The notes under the pieces were generated by a model that saw only the letters and a list, made by a program, of their open reading frames with translations, searched no databases and was not told the DNA's origin. The position numbers and the translations under genes are program-made. Shown one piece after another: positions 14,453-23,123 of a stretch of 46,943 bases of DNA. Each line of letters opens with the position of its first letter. The first letter of the stretch is position 1. Origin of the DNA: Endozoicomonas ascidiicola (lineage in GTDB: Bacteria; Pseudomonadota; Gammaproteobacteria; Pseudomonadales; Endozoicomonadaceae); the NCBI RefSeq assembly GCF_001646945.1, contig NZ_LUTV01000010.1:12828-59770 (forward strand), written 5' to 3'.

Positions 14453-16549
14453 ATGGCGGAAAGATCATTTCACCTTATGGATACGAAAGAAGGCACTCAC
14501 GGTCAATCACAGCTTTCCCACCAACTGCTGAAAGTGGTTTTGCTTTGTGCCTGCCTTCTTGGCGTGCTCCTCAGTCTTGTTCAAGTATTTATTGAAGCTC
14601 GCCAGACCAGTATCGCCATTGATAAAAGAGGTCAGGAAATTCTGGCCATGATCCATGAGCCTGCTCATAAGGCATTGTCGCGCTTTGATAATAAGATGGC
14701 TCAGGAAATCTTGAACGGCGTGATGGAAGTATCATCCGTTCAGGCTGCAGCCATCAGGCTTGAAGATCAATCACTGCTGGCCAGAACGGAAAGACCTTTA
14801 TCCCATTCCCGCTATCGCCTGCTGACCGATGCCATTTTCACCCCTATAAGAACGTTTCGACACTCAATGAGTGCAGACTCACATGCCCCATCCGCTTCAG
14901 GTGAAGTGATACTATATTTTGATACGGCTTATGAAGGAAAGTCGTTTGTTCAACGCTCGGTCACTATCGTTCTGGTGGGTTTGGTCCGCGCGATTACCAT
15001 GGCGCTGGTATTATTTTTCATTTATTCCACTTTACTGACCAAGCCATTGAACCGACTTATCTTTCACCTCACAGGCATCAACCCTGAACACCCCGGTAAG
15101 GCGCAATTACCCATCCCGAAAGGACACGAAAAAAATGAACTTGGCCTCTGGGTGACCACCGCCAATAAGTTATTACATTCCATCGATAAACATTACAGCC
15201 TGCGACAGAAAGCAGAAGAGCGCATTATGCGCCTTTCTCAATACGATTATCTGACCCGACTTCCTAATCGACGTTCTCTGCAAAAGCATCTGAACCAGCT
15301 CATTAAAAAAGCGAATAGCAACGATAGCATGGCGGTGATCTGCCTGGGTCTGGACGATTTCAAATCCCTGAATATTCAGTTGAACTTCAATGCGGCAGAA
15401 CACGTACTGGTAAAACTTTCCGATCGCTTAAGAAACCATGTCAATAACGCAACCTATCTGGGTCGGCTGGGAGAAGATCAGTTTGCCATTATCCTGACAA
15501 ATGTGAGCCAGCCTTATGAAGCGGCCGAACTGACTCAGTCCCTGCTGCAGGAATTTGAAAAACCGTTTGTAATTAATGACGAATTTCTTACCGTCACTGC
15601 CACAGCCGGTATCACTCTGTTTCCTAATGATGGGGACAATGTGGATAAACTACTGCAGCAGGCCGAGTTTGCCATGATCATGGCGAAGTCCCGCAACCGC
15701 AACCGTTACCAGTTTTATATAGCCACCATCGACAGTGACATCCGTCAACGTAAACGGTTGGAAATGGATCTGCATCAGGCGCTTGAAAATCAGGAACTCA
15801 GTCTGGTGTATCAACCACAATTCAGCTGTGAGAATGGTGAGCTGGTCGGTATCGAAACATTGATTCGCTGGCATCATCCTGACAGAGGTTTAATCTCTCC
15901 TGACCTGTTTATCCCCATGGCCGAGCAAAGCATGGATATCATTCCCATCGGCAACTGGGTACTGGAAACAGCCTGCCATCAGTTAAAGCAATGGCAAAAC
16001 AGTGGCTACCATGGGCTGCGAATGGCCATCAACCTTTCCGCCGTCCAACTTCAGGACCCCGATATCGTTGACCGGGTGATTTATCTGCTGAACAAGTACC
16101 AGTTTTCCCCGGATGCCCTGGAGCTTGAGGTCACCGAAACCTTCATCATGGAAGATATTGAGATCGCCAAACTGCAATTGAATCAGTTAAAGAGTTTAGG
16201 TATCACCCTGACACTGGATGACTTCGGCACTGGCTATTCTTCTCTGGGGTATTTGAAACAATTCCCCTTCGATAAAGTGAAAATTGATAAGTCTTTTATC
16301 GAAGGGCTGCCAGAACATAAAGAAAATGGCGCCATTGTTGATGCCATTATCCAGATAGGCAAAAGCTTTGGCATGCTCGTACTGGCGGAGGGTGTCGAGA
16401 CCCTGGAACAGGAACTTTGCCTGAAAGAAAAAGGCTGTCAGGAAGGACAGGGTTATTACTACGGCAAACCACTGCCTGCAGACGCTTTCATCGAGCACTT
16501 AACTAACCTCGACGTATTGCCAAGGATACCTGGGAGAGCCAATGGTTGA
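14453..16549 (+). CDS. Membrane GGDEF/EAL protein; degenerate GGDEF, probable c-di-GMP phosphodiesterase
   Basis: A 698-residue inner-membrane sensor-type protein. TM1 is about 25-47, a periplasmic region about 48-168, TM2 about 170-195, followed by a HAMP-like linker. The GGDEF domain (about 258-425) has RLGEDQFAI at 338-346, so the active-site motif is GEDQF, which should not make c-di-GMP. The EAL domain (about 435-690) keeps the expected residues: E468 in ETL, the N in AINLSA, LEVTET, DDFGTGYSS (589-597), VKIDKSF and LAEGVET. Phosphodiesterase activity is therefore likely. It stands at the divergent junction where V. fischeri carries sypE-F-G, and its stop overlaps the next glycosyltransferase start by eight bases, so it is cotranscribed with the plus-strand arm. 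Confidence 0.9.
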   Translation: MAERSFHLMDTKEGTHGQSQLSHQLLKVVLLCACLLGVLLSLVQVFIEARQTSIAIDKRGQEILAMIHEPAHKALSRFDNKMAQEILNGVMEVSSVQAAAIRLEDQSLLARTERPLSHSRYRLLTDAIFTPIRTFRHSMSADSHAPSASGEVILYFDTAYEGKSFVQRSVTIVLVGLVRAITMALVLFFIYSTLLTKPLNRLIFHLTGINPEHPGKAQLPIPKGHEKNELGLWVTTANKLLHSIDKHYSLRQKAEERIMRLSQYDYLTRLPNRRSLQKHLNQLIKKANSNDSMAVICLGLDDFKSLNIQLNFNAAEHVLVKLSDRLRNHVNNATYLGRLGEDQFAIILTNVSQPYEAAELTQSLLQEFEKPFVINDEFLTVTATAGITLFPNDGDNVDKLLQQAEFAMIMAKSRNRNRYQFYIATIDSDIRQRKRLEMDLHQALENQELSLVYQPQFSCENGELVGIETLIRWHHPDRGLISPDLFIPMAEQSMDIIPIGNWVLETACHQLKQWQNSGYHGLRMAINLSAVQLQDPDIVDRVIYLLNKYQFSPDALELEVTETFIMEDIEIAKLQLNQLKSLGITLTLDDFGTGYSSLGYLKQFPFDKVKIDKSFIEGLPEHKENGAIVDAIIQIGKSFGMLVLAEGVETLEQELCLKEKGCQEGQGYYYGKPLPADAFIEHLTNLDVLPRIPGRANG

Positions 16550-17657
16550 TCAGCCAATTGTTCTGCTCTTGGACTCACGGCAACCTGGTGGGATTGAGAG
16601 TCATGTTTTTCAGCTGGCCAGCGCACTTAAACGCAATCGCTGGCCCATAGAAGTCTGGTTTTACCGACGATATTCAGTACTCCACCCCCTTGAAGTAGAA
16701 CTCAATGACGCCGGCGTGAAGGTTAGATATCTCAATGGCACACTCCGCGAACTGAACAAAACCATAAAAGACACCCGCCCTCTGGTTCTCCATACCCACG
16801 GCTACAAAGCAAACACCCTTGGCAGGGTGGTAGGCCTAATCAATAGAATCCCCGTTGTCTCAACATTTCATAATGGTGACCGGGGCACCGGAAGAGTTCG
16901 GCTCTATACCCTGCTGGATGAACTGTCTTCAGTGCTTTCTCAAAATATTATTGTGAATAAAGAGATGGTTCGCCGATGGATTCATCGTCCGATTAAGCTC
17001 AGTAACTTTATTCAAATTCCGGAAAAACAGCTCCACTCGGGACAGGCTGTTGCCTTTGTGGGTCGACTGAGTCACGAAAAAGGACCGGATCTTTTTCTGC
17101 AACTGGCCAAGCATCAACCGATGCTCTCCTTTCATATGTATGGCTCCGGCCCTATGGCCTCCAAGCTGAAAGAGCAGGAAGTCAGCAATGTTGCGTTTAT
17201 GGGACAGGTGACTTCCATGAACACCCATTGGCGGGATATCGGTTTGCTTTGCATCACCTCACGGGAAGAAGGGCTACCAATGGTGGCACTGGAAGCCATG
17301 GCCAACGGCATTCCAGTCATCAGTTTTCCATTGGGTGGACTGCCAGAGCTGATTACTCAAGGTTACAACGGTTGGACAACACCACCTGGCGATTTAACCG
17401 CCATGAGCAGTCTTGTGCAGTTCTGGATGTCGCTGCCTGAGGTGGTGAAACTGCAACTGAGCCAGTCGTGCCGGGATACGATTTCCCGAGAGTATTCTTC
17501 ACGCACCATTGTACCGGGCATTTTGTCGGTCTACCGGCAGGCCATCGACATCAAGGGACAACCGGTACCGGAACTTTTTTCTAAGCAAACACTCAAAAAT
17601 TCGGTCAGCCACCAACCGGACAACACGCTTCCTCCCACGTCATCCACCCACGGTTAG
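16542..17657 (+). CDS. GT4-family glycosyltransferase (sypH/I/J position)
   Basis: A 371-residue cytosolic GT-B enzyme. The acceptor half opens VLLLDSRQPGGIESHVFQLASAL and has LVLHTHGYKANTLG and VVSTFHNGDRGTGR. The donor half has AVAFVGRLSHEKGPDLFLQLA, FHMYGSGPM and the E-x7-E motif in REEGLPMVALEAMANGIPVI, followed by GGLPELI. This is the Glycos_transf_1/GT4 pattern for retaining nucleotide-sugar transfer. Sugar and linkage cannot be read. V. fischeri syp has three glycosyltransferases (H, I, J) before K; here there is one, so the repeat unit may be smaller or differently built. It overlaps the EAL gene by eight bases and lies five bases before the flippase gene. Confidence 0.88.
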   Translation: MVDQPIVLLLDSRQPGGIESHVFQLASALKRNRWPIEVWFYRRYSVLHPLEVELNDAGVKVRYLNGTLRELNKTIKDTRPLVLHTHGYKANTLGRVVGLINRIPVVSTFHNGDRGTGRVRLYTLLDELSSVLSQNIIVNKEMVRRWIHRPIKLSNFIQIPEKQLHSGQAVAFVGRLSHEKGPDLFLQLAKHQPMLSFHMYGSGPMASKLKEQEVSNVAFMGQVTSMNTHWRDIGLLCITSREEGLPMVALEAMANGIPVISFPLGGLPELITQGYNGWTTPPGDLTAMSSLVQFWMSLPEVVKLQLSQSCRDTISREYSSRTIVPGILSVYRQAIDIKGQPVPELFSKQTLKNSVSHQPDNTLPPTSSTHG

Positions 17658-17662
17658 GTTTT

Positions 17663-19093
17663 ATGGATACTGGTCGCCACGTTATCAAAGGGTTAAAAGC
17701 AGGTGCCGTGCTCAGGCTTTTGGCTCAGGCATTCACCTGGATCAATACCCTGATTCTGATACGACTGCTCACGGAAGATGATTATGGTCTGATGGCCATG
17801 ACCATGGCGTTTATCGGCATATTCGCCCTGATGGGCGATCTGGGCATGGGGAAAACGCTGATTCAGGCTGAAAGCCTGAGTCCTCTGAAACTTCGCCAAG
17901 CGTTCACCCTGAACCTGATATCTGGCTTGACCTTCTTCTGCCTTTTTTATTTTTCGGCGCCGGTCATTGCCATTTTTTTCAATGAACCACAAGTAACATT
18001 CCTTATTCAAGTGGCCGCCTTACAGTTTTTGATTCTGATTTTTCATACCCTGCCCAGCGCTTCAGCCAGTCGCGACATGCTGTTTAAAGAGCGGGAAAAA
18101 GTTCAGTTTTGGGCAACGCTGATGACCAGTGTTTTGACTCTGGCAATGGCAGCTGCCGGCTTGGGTATCTGGTCGTTAATTTGTGGCCACCTGTTTATGC
18201 GATTGGCATTAACCATTGGCTTTAACAAAATTTCACCCTGCTGGGCCTGGCCGACACTTAACTTTCATCAACTGTCGTCTTTGAGCACGTTCGGAGGCAT
18301 CACCACCACCAATGACCTGCTTCGGTATTTTTTTCATATCTTTGGCAACCTGAGTATCGGACGACTGCTGTCTAAAACAGAGTTAGGTATTTTCTCCGTC
18401 GCCCGAAATCTGGCCAACCTACCCAGTGATAAGATCGGTGAATTAGTGAATCACATTGGCCTGTCCTCCCTTGCCAAGCTGCAAAATGATCGAGGATTCG
18501 CGGGGCTGTATTTGCAGAAATCCATCCAGCTGGCAGGTCTGATTTTATTTCCGGTCTACTTTGGCTTGTGTGCAATAGCACCGGACTTTATTCCGCTGGT
18601 GCTGACGGATAAATGGACGTCAGTCGTCGTTCCTTTTCAGATCCTATGTCTCTCCAGCCCATTTCGCTTGCTCACCGAGCTGCTCTCTACCGGCGTGACG
18701 GCTATTGGCAAGCCTGGCTTAAACAGCCGAGCTCTGTTCTACACACTGATGACTTTACCCGTATTTATTGGTGGTATTCAGTTTGGTGTTGAAGGTGCAT
18801 GCTGGGCATGGCTCGGTATCACTCTCTTCAGTTTTGCCTGCCATTTGCGACTTATTCTCCCGGAATTCAAGGTTCGTACTCTTACCATACTCGCTTGCCT
18901 GTTTCCGGGATTTTTATGTTCAGCCGTTATGCTCGCAGGCCTGTTATGGGGAAGAAGCGAAATTACTCAGTCATGGTCTGCACTGGCTTCGATGTTCACG
19001 ATTGGCAGCGCTGGTCTTTTAATTTTCATATCGATGCAGGTTGTTTTGTTCCGCCCATTTTTTTTCAAAACCCTTCTGTGGTTAAGGCACTAG
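17663..19093 (+). CDS. Wzx-type polysaccharide flippase, MOP superfamily (sypK-like)
   Basis: A 476-residue inner-membrane protein with about 12 hydrophobic segments. The N-terminus (HVIKGLKAGAVLRLLAQAFTWINTLILIRLLTEDDYGLMAM) is the standard start of polysaccharide_synt/MOP flippases. Later SKTELGIFSVARNLANLPSDKIGELVNHIGLSSLAKLQ fits the family motif before helix 7. It should move the undecaprenyl-linked repeat unit to the periplasm. It stands between glycosyltransferase and polymerase/ligase, as sypK does. Spacing to both neighbours is a few bases, so translation is probably coupled. Confidence 0.9.
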   Translation: MDTGRHVIKGLKAGAVLRLLAQAFTWINTLILIRLLTEDDYGLMAMTMAFIGIFALMGDLGMGKTLIQAESLSPLKLRQAFTLNLISGLTFFCLFYFSAPVIAIFFNEPQVTFLIQVAALQFLILIFHTLPSASASRDMLFKEREKVQFWATLMTSVLTLAMAAAGLGIWSLICGHLFMRLALTIGFNKISPCWAWPTLNFHQLSSLSTFGGITTTNDLLRYFFHIFGNLSIGRLLSKTELGIFSVARNLANLPSDKIGELVNHIGLSSLAKLQNDRGFAGLYLQKSIQLAGLILFPVYFGLCAIAPDFIPLVLTDKWTSVVVPFQILCLSSPFRLLTELLSTGVTAIGKPGLNSRALFYTLMTLPVFIGGIQFGVEGACWAWLGITLFSFACHLRLILPEFKVRTLTILACLFPGFLCSAVMLAGLLWGRSEITQSWSALASMFTIGSAGLLIFISMQVVLFRPFFFKTLLWLRH

Positions 19094-19102
19094 GTGGTTA
19101 AT

Positions 19103-20500
19103 ATGCAGCTACCCGGTATCGAGCGACTCTTTCTCAACCGTTACCAAACCATCACCGTTGCCGCCTATTGTCTACTGGCTGCACTGCCTGCCGTGATAAT
19201 GCCTCACCCTCTGGCATTAATGCCTCTGGCCGTGATTCCTCTGGGAATGATTTTTTTACTGAAAAAACCGTTTGTGGTCTGTCTGATCTTTATACTGTTT
19301 TCTTTTTTCCGATTGCATGAAGTGATCCCCCAATTAACGCCTCTTAAAATCCCTTTATTAACCGCCTTGGGTTCTTATTTTGTATTGGCATGGCACATCA
19401 TCCTGACCCAGAAAGTAAAAGTCTACTGGCGGCAAGAACACTCAAAGTTTGCCCGTTTCTTTTGCTGGGTGGTGGTTGGTATCGCATTTTCCAGCTTTCC
19501 CCCCTCATCCTTTGAAAGCTTTACCAGCGTCTATATGAAAATCGGAATCATGGTTCTGGCCATATCATGGTTGATGACGGAGTACTGGCACTTCAAATTG
19601 ACTCATTTGCTAATCATCTGCTCTGGATTAATTGTGGGTGGCGTCACACTTTATAACAACGCCAATGGTATCGGGATGGTGGAAGAGACCCGTGTCACCA
19701 TCCCCGGTACCAGCCTCGGTGACCCAAACGACCTTTCTCTGGTACTGAGTTTTCCCATGAGTTATGCCGTGGCGGTCGTTACCACAAAAGGTACCGGACG
19801 ATTTCTGACACTGCTGGGGCTCATCGGCATTGTGGTTTTCGTAGCATCCATTCTGGCCACCCAGAGCCGGGGTGGCTTGCTGGCAGTTCTGGCGGTCTTT
19901 GGCATTTTTGGCCTGCGCATCATCAAATCAAAACTGCTGCTGATGAGTATTGGCAGTTTCGCTATCGTTGTCTTGATGGCTGCGGCGGGCATTAGTGATC
20001 GTAAATCCGGCGGAGCCCAGGAAGAAGGCCTTGATGAATCCTCCATGGCCCGTATCCATGCGTGGGAAGCGGCATTTAATATGGGGCTGCGCAATCCGAT
20101 GACCGGCGTTGGGTTATCGATGTATCTGGATAATTATTGGGATTATGCCACACACAGCCGTTCAGAGGGCAAGGCTCACGTTACCCACAGCACGTGGTTT
20201 CAGGTGATGTCCGAATCCGGCTTCGTTGGATTTATTTTATTCATCGGGATGCTGGTTGCCATCTTCCTGTCCATACGACGGTCATTGGCCAAACTGGATA
20301 AGCAACAGGAATCGCCGGATTACGATCCCCATATGTCAGCCATTGCCGTTGGCACCTATGCGGGGCTGGCGGGATTTTGTGCTTCTGGTTCATTTTTGAG
20401 CATGGGATTTCTCTGGCCCGTTTATATTATGACAGCCATCAGTATTGCCATCGCCCAATATATGGATACTCACCACACTTCTAAAAACACAATAAGTTAA
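19103..20500 (+). CDS. O-antigen polymerase/ligase-like protein (Wzy/WaaL, sypL-like)
   Basis: About 465 residues with 10-12 membrane segments. The large periplasmic loop and its surroundings carry TIPGTSLGDPNDLSLVLSFP, LATQSRGGLLAVLAVFGIFG, MARIHAWEAAFNMGLRNPMTGVGLSMY and the Wzy_C hallmark VTHSTWFQVMSESGFVGFILF. It should polymerise or ligate lipid-linked units in the periplasm. GTG 19094 directly after the flippase stop is possible, but ATG 19103 has aggtgg five bases upstream and is preferred. It fills the sypL position. Confidence 0.87.
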   Translation: MQLPGIERLFLNRYQTITVAAYCLLAALPAVIMPHPLALMPLAVIPLGMIFLLKKPFVVCLIFILFSFFRLHEVIPQLTPLKIPLLTALGSYFVLAWHIILTQKVKVYWRQEHSKFARFFCWVVVGIAFSSFPPSSFESFTSVYMKIGIMVLAISWLMTEYWHFKLTHLLIICSGLIVGGVTLYNNANGIGMVEETRVTIPGTSLGDPNDLSLVLSFPMSYAVAVVTTKGTGRFLTLLGLIGIVVFVASILATQSRGGLLAVLAVFGIFGLRIIKSKLLLMSIGSFAIVVLMAAAGISDRKSGGAQEEGLDESSMARIHAWEAAFNMGLRNPMTGVGLSMYLDNYWDYATHSRSEGKAHVTHSTWFQVMSESGFVGFILFIGMLVAIFLSIRRSLAKLDKQQESPDYDPHMSAIAVGTYAGLAGFCASGSFLSMGFLWPVYIMTAISIAIAQYMDTHHTSKNTIS

Positions 20501-20553
20501 AACTATATTTACTATTGATGGAATTAAAACCGGGTTACAAAGGAAGCACCCCT

Positions 20554-21276
20554 ATGATTAGCAGCCTTAAAGTACGAATAAAAAATAGCAACTTGCCTTT
20601 AGCAAAGTTAATCACTTCCAGCGGTTTGTTCATTCGATATTTCACCTTTCCAACCATCAAGCCATTACACGGGGGGCTCTATTGGCTGCACAAGTCAGTC
20701 ATCGGGCTGACGGGTTATCTGCTGCGTACTTTTTACTGGACACCTCTGTTCAAATCTCAACTCATCAATGACCCAAAATACCTTTACCTTTTTTCAGGAA
20801 TGCCTCTATTGCTAGGCAACTTTCAAATCTCCATGGGCGATCATTGTCGAGTTTCTGGTCATACAACCTTCTGTGGCAGAAGCTCACCATCCCCTACAAC
20901 ACTGATCATTGGAAACAATGTAAGTATCAATTGGCAAAACGAAATTCTTGTCGGCAATCGTATTGTCATTGGCAACAATGTCCGCCTTGCCGTGAAAGTC
21001 CGCCTTGTTGGTTACCCCGGTCACCCAGTTGATCCGGTAGATAGAGCTAACGGTATGCAGGACACACCTGACCAAGTCGGCGATATTATTCTAGAAGATA
21101 ATGTCTGGCTGGGTGCCGGGGTCTCGGTCATGGGCGGTGTCACCATTGGCGCGGGAACCATTGTCGCCACCGGCAGTGTAGTCACTAAAGACCTTCCTCC
21201 GGGTGTTCTGGCAGGTGGCATACCGGCCAAAATCATTAAAAAACTACCGGTAGGATCAGAGGCTTCCCATGACTGA
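20554..21276 (+). CDS. Hexapeptide-repeat acetyltransferase (sypM-like)
   Basis: A 240-residue enzyme of the left-handed beta-helix acyltransferase group, probably modifying the polysaccharide or a precursor. Hexapeptide turns are visible in LIIGNNVSINWQNEILVGNRIVIGNNVRLAV and IILEDNVWLGAGVSVMGGVTIGAGTIVATGSVVTKDLPPGVLAGGIPAK, the latter being the usual end of such enzymes. An unusual N-terminal part (about 1-90) is hydrophobic and basic. ATG 20554 has aaggaag eight bases upstream; the earlier TTG 20515 and ATG 20518 lack one. It overlaps the following glycosyltransferase by eight bases, as expected for an operon. Confidence 0.88.
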   Translation: MISSLKVRIKNSNLPLAKLITSSGLFIRYFTFPTIKPLHGGLYWLHKSVIGLTGYLLRTFYWTPLFKSQLINDPKYLYLFSGMPLLLGNFQISMGDHCRVSGHTTFCGRSSPSPTTLIIGNNVSINWQNEILVGNRIVIGNNVRLAVKVRLVGYPGHPVDPVDRANGMQDTPDQVGDIILEDNVWLGAGVSVMGGVTIGAGTIVATGSVVTKDLPPGVLAGGIPAKIIKKLPVGSEASHD

Positions 21277-22393
21277 CTTTGTTGTTTTTGGGGAAGACTG
21301 GGGCGCCTTTCCCTCCAGCACGCAGCATCTTATTCGACATTTAATGCCCAAGCATCGAGTTATCTGGGTTAACTCCATTGGCCTTCGAGCACCAAAACTC
21401 ACCTTCAGGGATACTAAACGATTATTCCTTAAAGCGTGGTCAATGTTCCGCTATAACCGTCAAAGACCTAAATGTCACAATGACGCAAAGAACCCTTACA
21501 TCATTGAACCTCTTGCCCTGCCATTCCACCAATTCAGAGTTGTACGAAAACTGAATCAATACTTGTTATCACAACAGATTAACAAAGTAATTAAGCAACA
21601 GGACTTTAGCCAGATCACCCTTTTGATATCACTGCCCACCGCTGCTGATTTAGTTGGCTGCTTTGGGGAAAAGAAAATCATTTATTACTGCGGTGATGAT
21701 TTTGAAGCCTTGGAGCACGTGGATCACCAACCGGTCTCTCTATTGGAACAAGAACTGGCGCACAAAGCCGACCTAATTGTGACAGCCAGTCAGAATATTG
21801 CAAAAAAATTCCCTGCCCATAAAACCGTAGCCCTACCTCATGGCGTCGATTATCAATTATTTTCCACACCCACTGATGCACCCAAAGATACGCCAAACTC
21901 GGGGTATGTGGCTGGTTTCTATGGAACCATCTCTTCCTGGATTGATACCGAATTATTATCAGCTACTGCCAAAACCATGCCTCAGTGGCAATTCGTTCTG
22001 ATTGGTCATGTCAAAGTGGATATTACACTGCTGAAAGACCTCCCAAATGTGCATTTCCTGGGTTTTAAGCCTCACCACGAACTTCCTGCGTATGTCCAAC
22101 ATTGGGATGTTGCGCTTCTGCCCTTTCAAAGGAATCCGCAAATTGAAGCTTGTAACCCGCTGAAGCTGAAAGAATATCTGGCTTCTGGAACACCGGTAGC
22201 TGCCACCCGATTTCCCGCTGCTGAAGAATACCAACACGCCATTGCGATCCAATCACCGGGAGAGGATTTTTCCAACGTCATTACCCGAGCCTATTTACAA
22301 CAGAACAAGGCGGCATTCCGACGCCAACTAGTTGCAGATAAAACTTGGCAACACAGAGCTGACCAGCTGGAAGACCTAATAGAAAAACAGTGA
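21269..22393 (+). CDS. Glycosyltransferase, TuaH-like GT-B type (sypN-like)
   Basis: A 374-residue cytosolic protein opening MTDFVVFGEDWGAFPSSTQHL, then HRVIWVNSIGLR, a pattern seen in TuaH-like transferases of capsule and teichuronic-acid loci. The C-terminal half has AGFYGTISSWIDTELL, FVLIGHVKVD, VHFLGFKPHHELPAYVQHWDVALLPFQRN and CNPLKLKEYLASGTPVAATRFPAA, a GT4-like donor site with a modified E-x7-E region. It occupies the sypN position. Its stop is followed by a 200-base gap, the longest within this arm, suggesting a second promoter for the remaining genes. Confidence 0.85.
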   Translation: MTDFVVFGEDWGAFPSSTQHLIRHLMPKHRVIWVNSIGLRAPKLTFRDTKRLFLKAWSMFRYNRQRPKCHNDAKNPYIIEPLALPFHQFRVVRKLNQYLLSQQINKVIKQQDFSQITLLISLPTAADLVGCFGEKKIIYYCGDDFEALEHVDHQPVSLLEQELAHKADLIVTASQNIAKKFPAHKTVALPHGVDYQLFSTPTDAPKDTPNSGYVAGFYGTISSWIDTELLSATAKTMPQWQFVLIGHVKVDITLLKDLPNVHFLGFKPHHELPAYVQHWDVALLPFQRNPQIEACNPLKLKEYLASGTPVAATRFPAAEEYQHAIAIQSPGEDFSNVITRAYLQQNKAAFRRQLVADKTWQHRADQLEDLIEKQ

Positions 22394-22619
22394 CTACACT
22401 TACAATAATGCATGATAAATAACTGTTTTGTTGAAAGTTTCATCAAGCGCTTTATCAAGAATGTATCAATAAAGGATGGCATTAAAAAAAGAGTGCCATT
22501 AAAACAGTCACCTTTATTTATCTCAGCAGGTTCTCTGTCGTCATAGACAGAAAATCGTCTGTTCTGGATGTTCACACAGACTTCAATGTTTTCAAGTGAC
22601 TAATCATTCAGGAAATCAA
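22394..22619 (+). promoter_or_regulatory. Internal gap, possible second promoter of the polysaccharide arm
   Basis: The only sizeable break in the plus-strand arm. It contains a short inverted pair, tggca (22479-22483) and tgcca (22494-22498), around an A-run. No clear sigma-70 pair stands out. It could carry a promoter for the lipoprotein to phosphoglycosyltransferase genes, as V. fischeri syp also has internal promoters. Confidence 0.3.
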
Positions 22620-23123
22620 GTGGCCAGAATGAATGGATTCAGACAACTCACCTTGGTATGTACCTTAATGGTAACCGGTTGCCAGACATCGCCTGATTTC
22701 CAGGAATTGATGAGAAGAGAGCAAGCAAAAACAACGCTGAAAAAGCCCAACGGTGTTATCCATCAAATGCAGGCTGCCGCAGGATTACCCACTGCGGAAA
22801 ATGTCTATAAACGTCGTTTATCCCTAACATTCCAACCTGACGAATTAACAGCCAGCGAGCAAAATGCTCAGCTGATCCATTTTTTCCTCAGTTCGTTACC
22901 AACCAGCATGAGATTAAGTGTTGTTATTTCCGTTGCCCCCTCTTCAGCAAAAGAACCGTTTAAAACATTGAAAGATTCATCCACCCGATTGCAAAGCCTT
23001 AAAACGATCTTACACAGTTATACGCCTCATATTGAGTTGGTATATCAGCCAAGCATGACAATTGATACTGCCGGCATTCACGTGACGGGTATCCCTGTTT
23101 CAGGAGCACCCCATGTCCAATGA
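22620..23123 (+). CDS. Small lipoprotein before the chain-length gene
   Basis: About 167 residues starting at GTG 22620 (aggaaa just upstream; GTG 22596 and ATG 22629 are alternatives). A signal sequence LTLVCTLMVTGC ends in a lipobox, so the protein is lipid-anchored. The mature part has RRLSLTFQPDELTASEQNAQLIHFFLSSLP, RLSVVISVAP, SSTRLQSLKTILHSY and IELVYQP. This strand-helix-strand-helix order loosely recalls an OmpA-type peptidoglycan-binding fold, with the R of SSTRLQSLK at a family-like place. If so, it may be the displaced SypB equivalent, but the likeness is weak. It overlaps the chain-length gene by 11 bases, so they are coupled. Confidence 0.75.
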   Translation: MARMNGFRQLTLVCTLMVTGCQTSPDFQELMRREQAKTTLKKPNGVIHQMQAAAGLPTAENVYKRRLSLTFQPDELTASEQNAQLIHFFLSSLPTSMRLSVVISVAPSSAKEPFKTLKDSSTRLQSLKTILHSYTPHIELVYQPSMTIDTAGIHVTGIPVSGAPHVQ

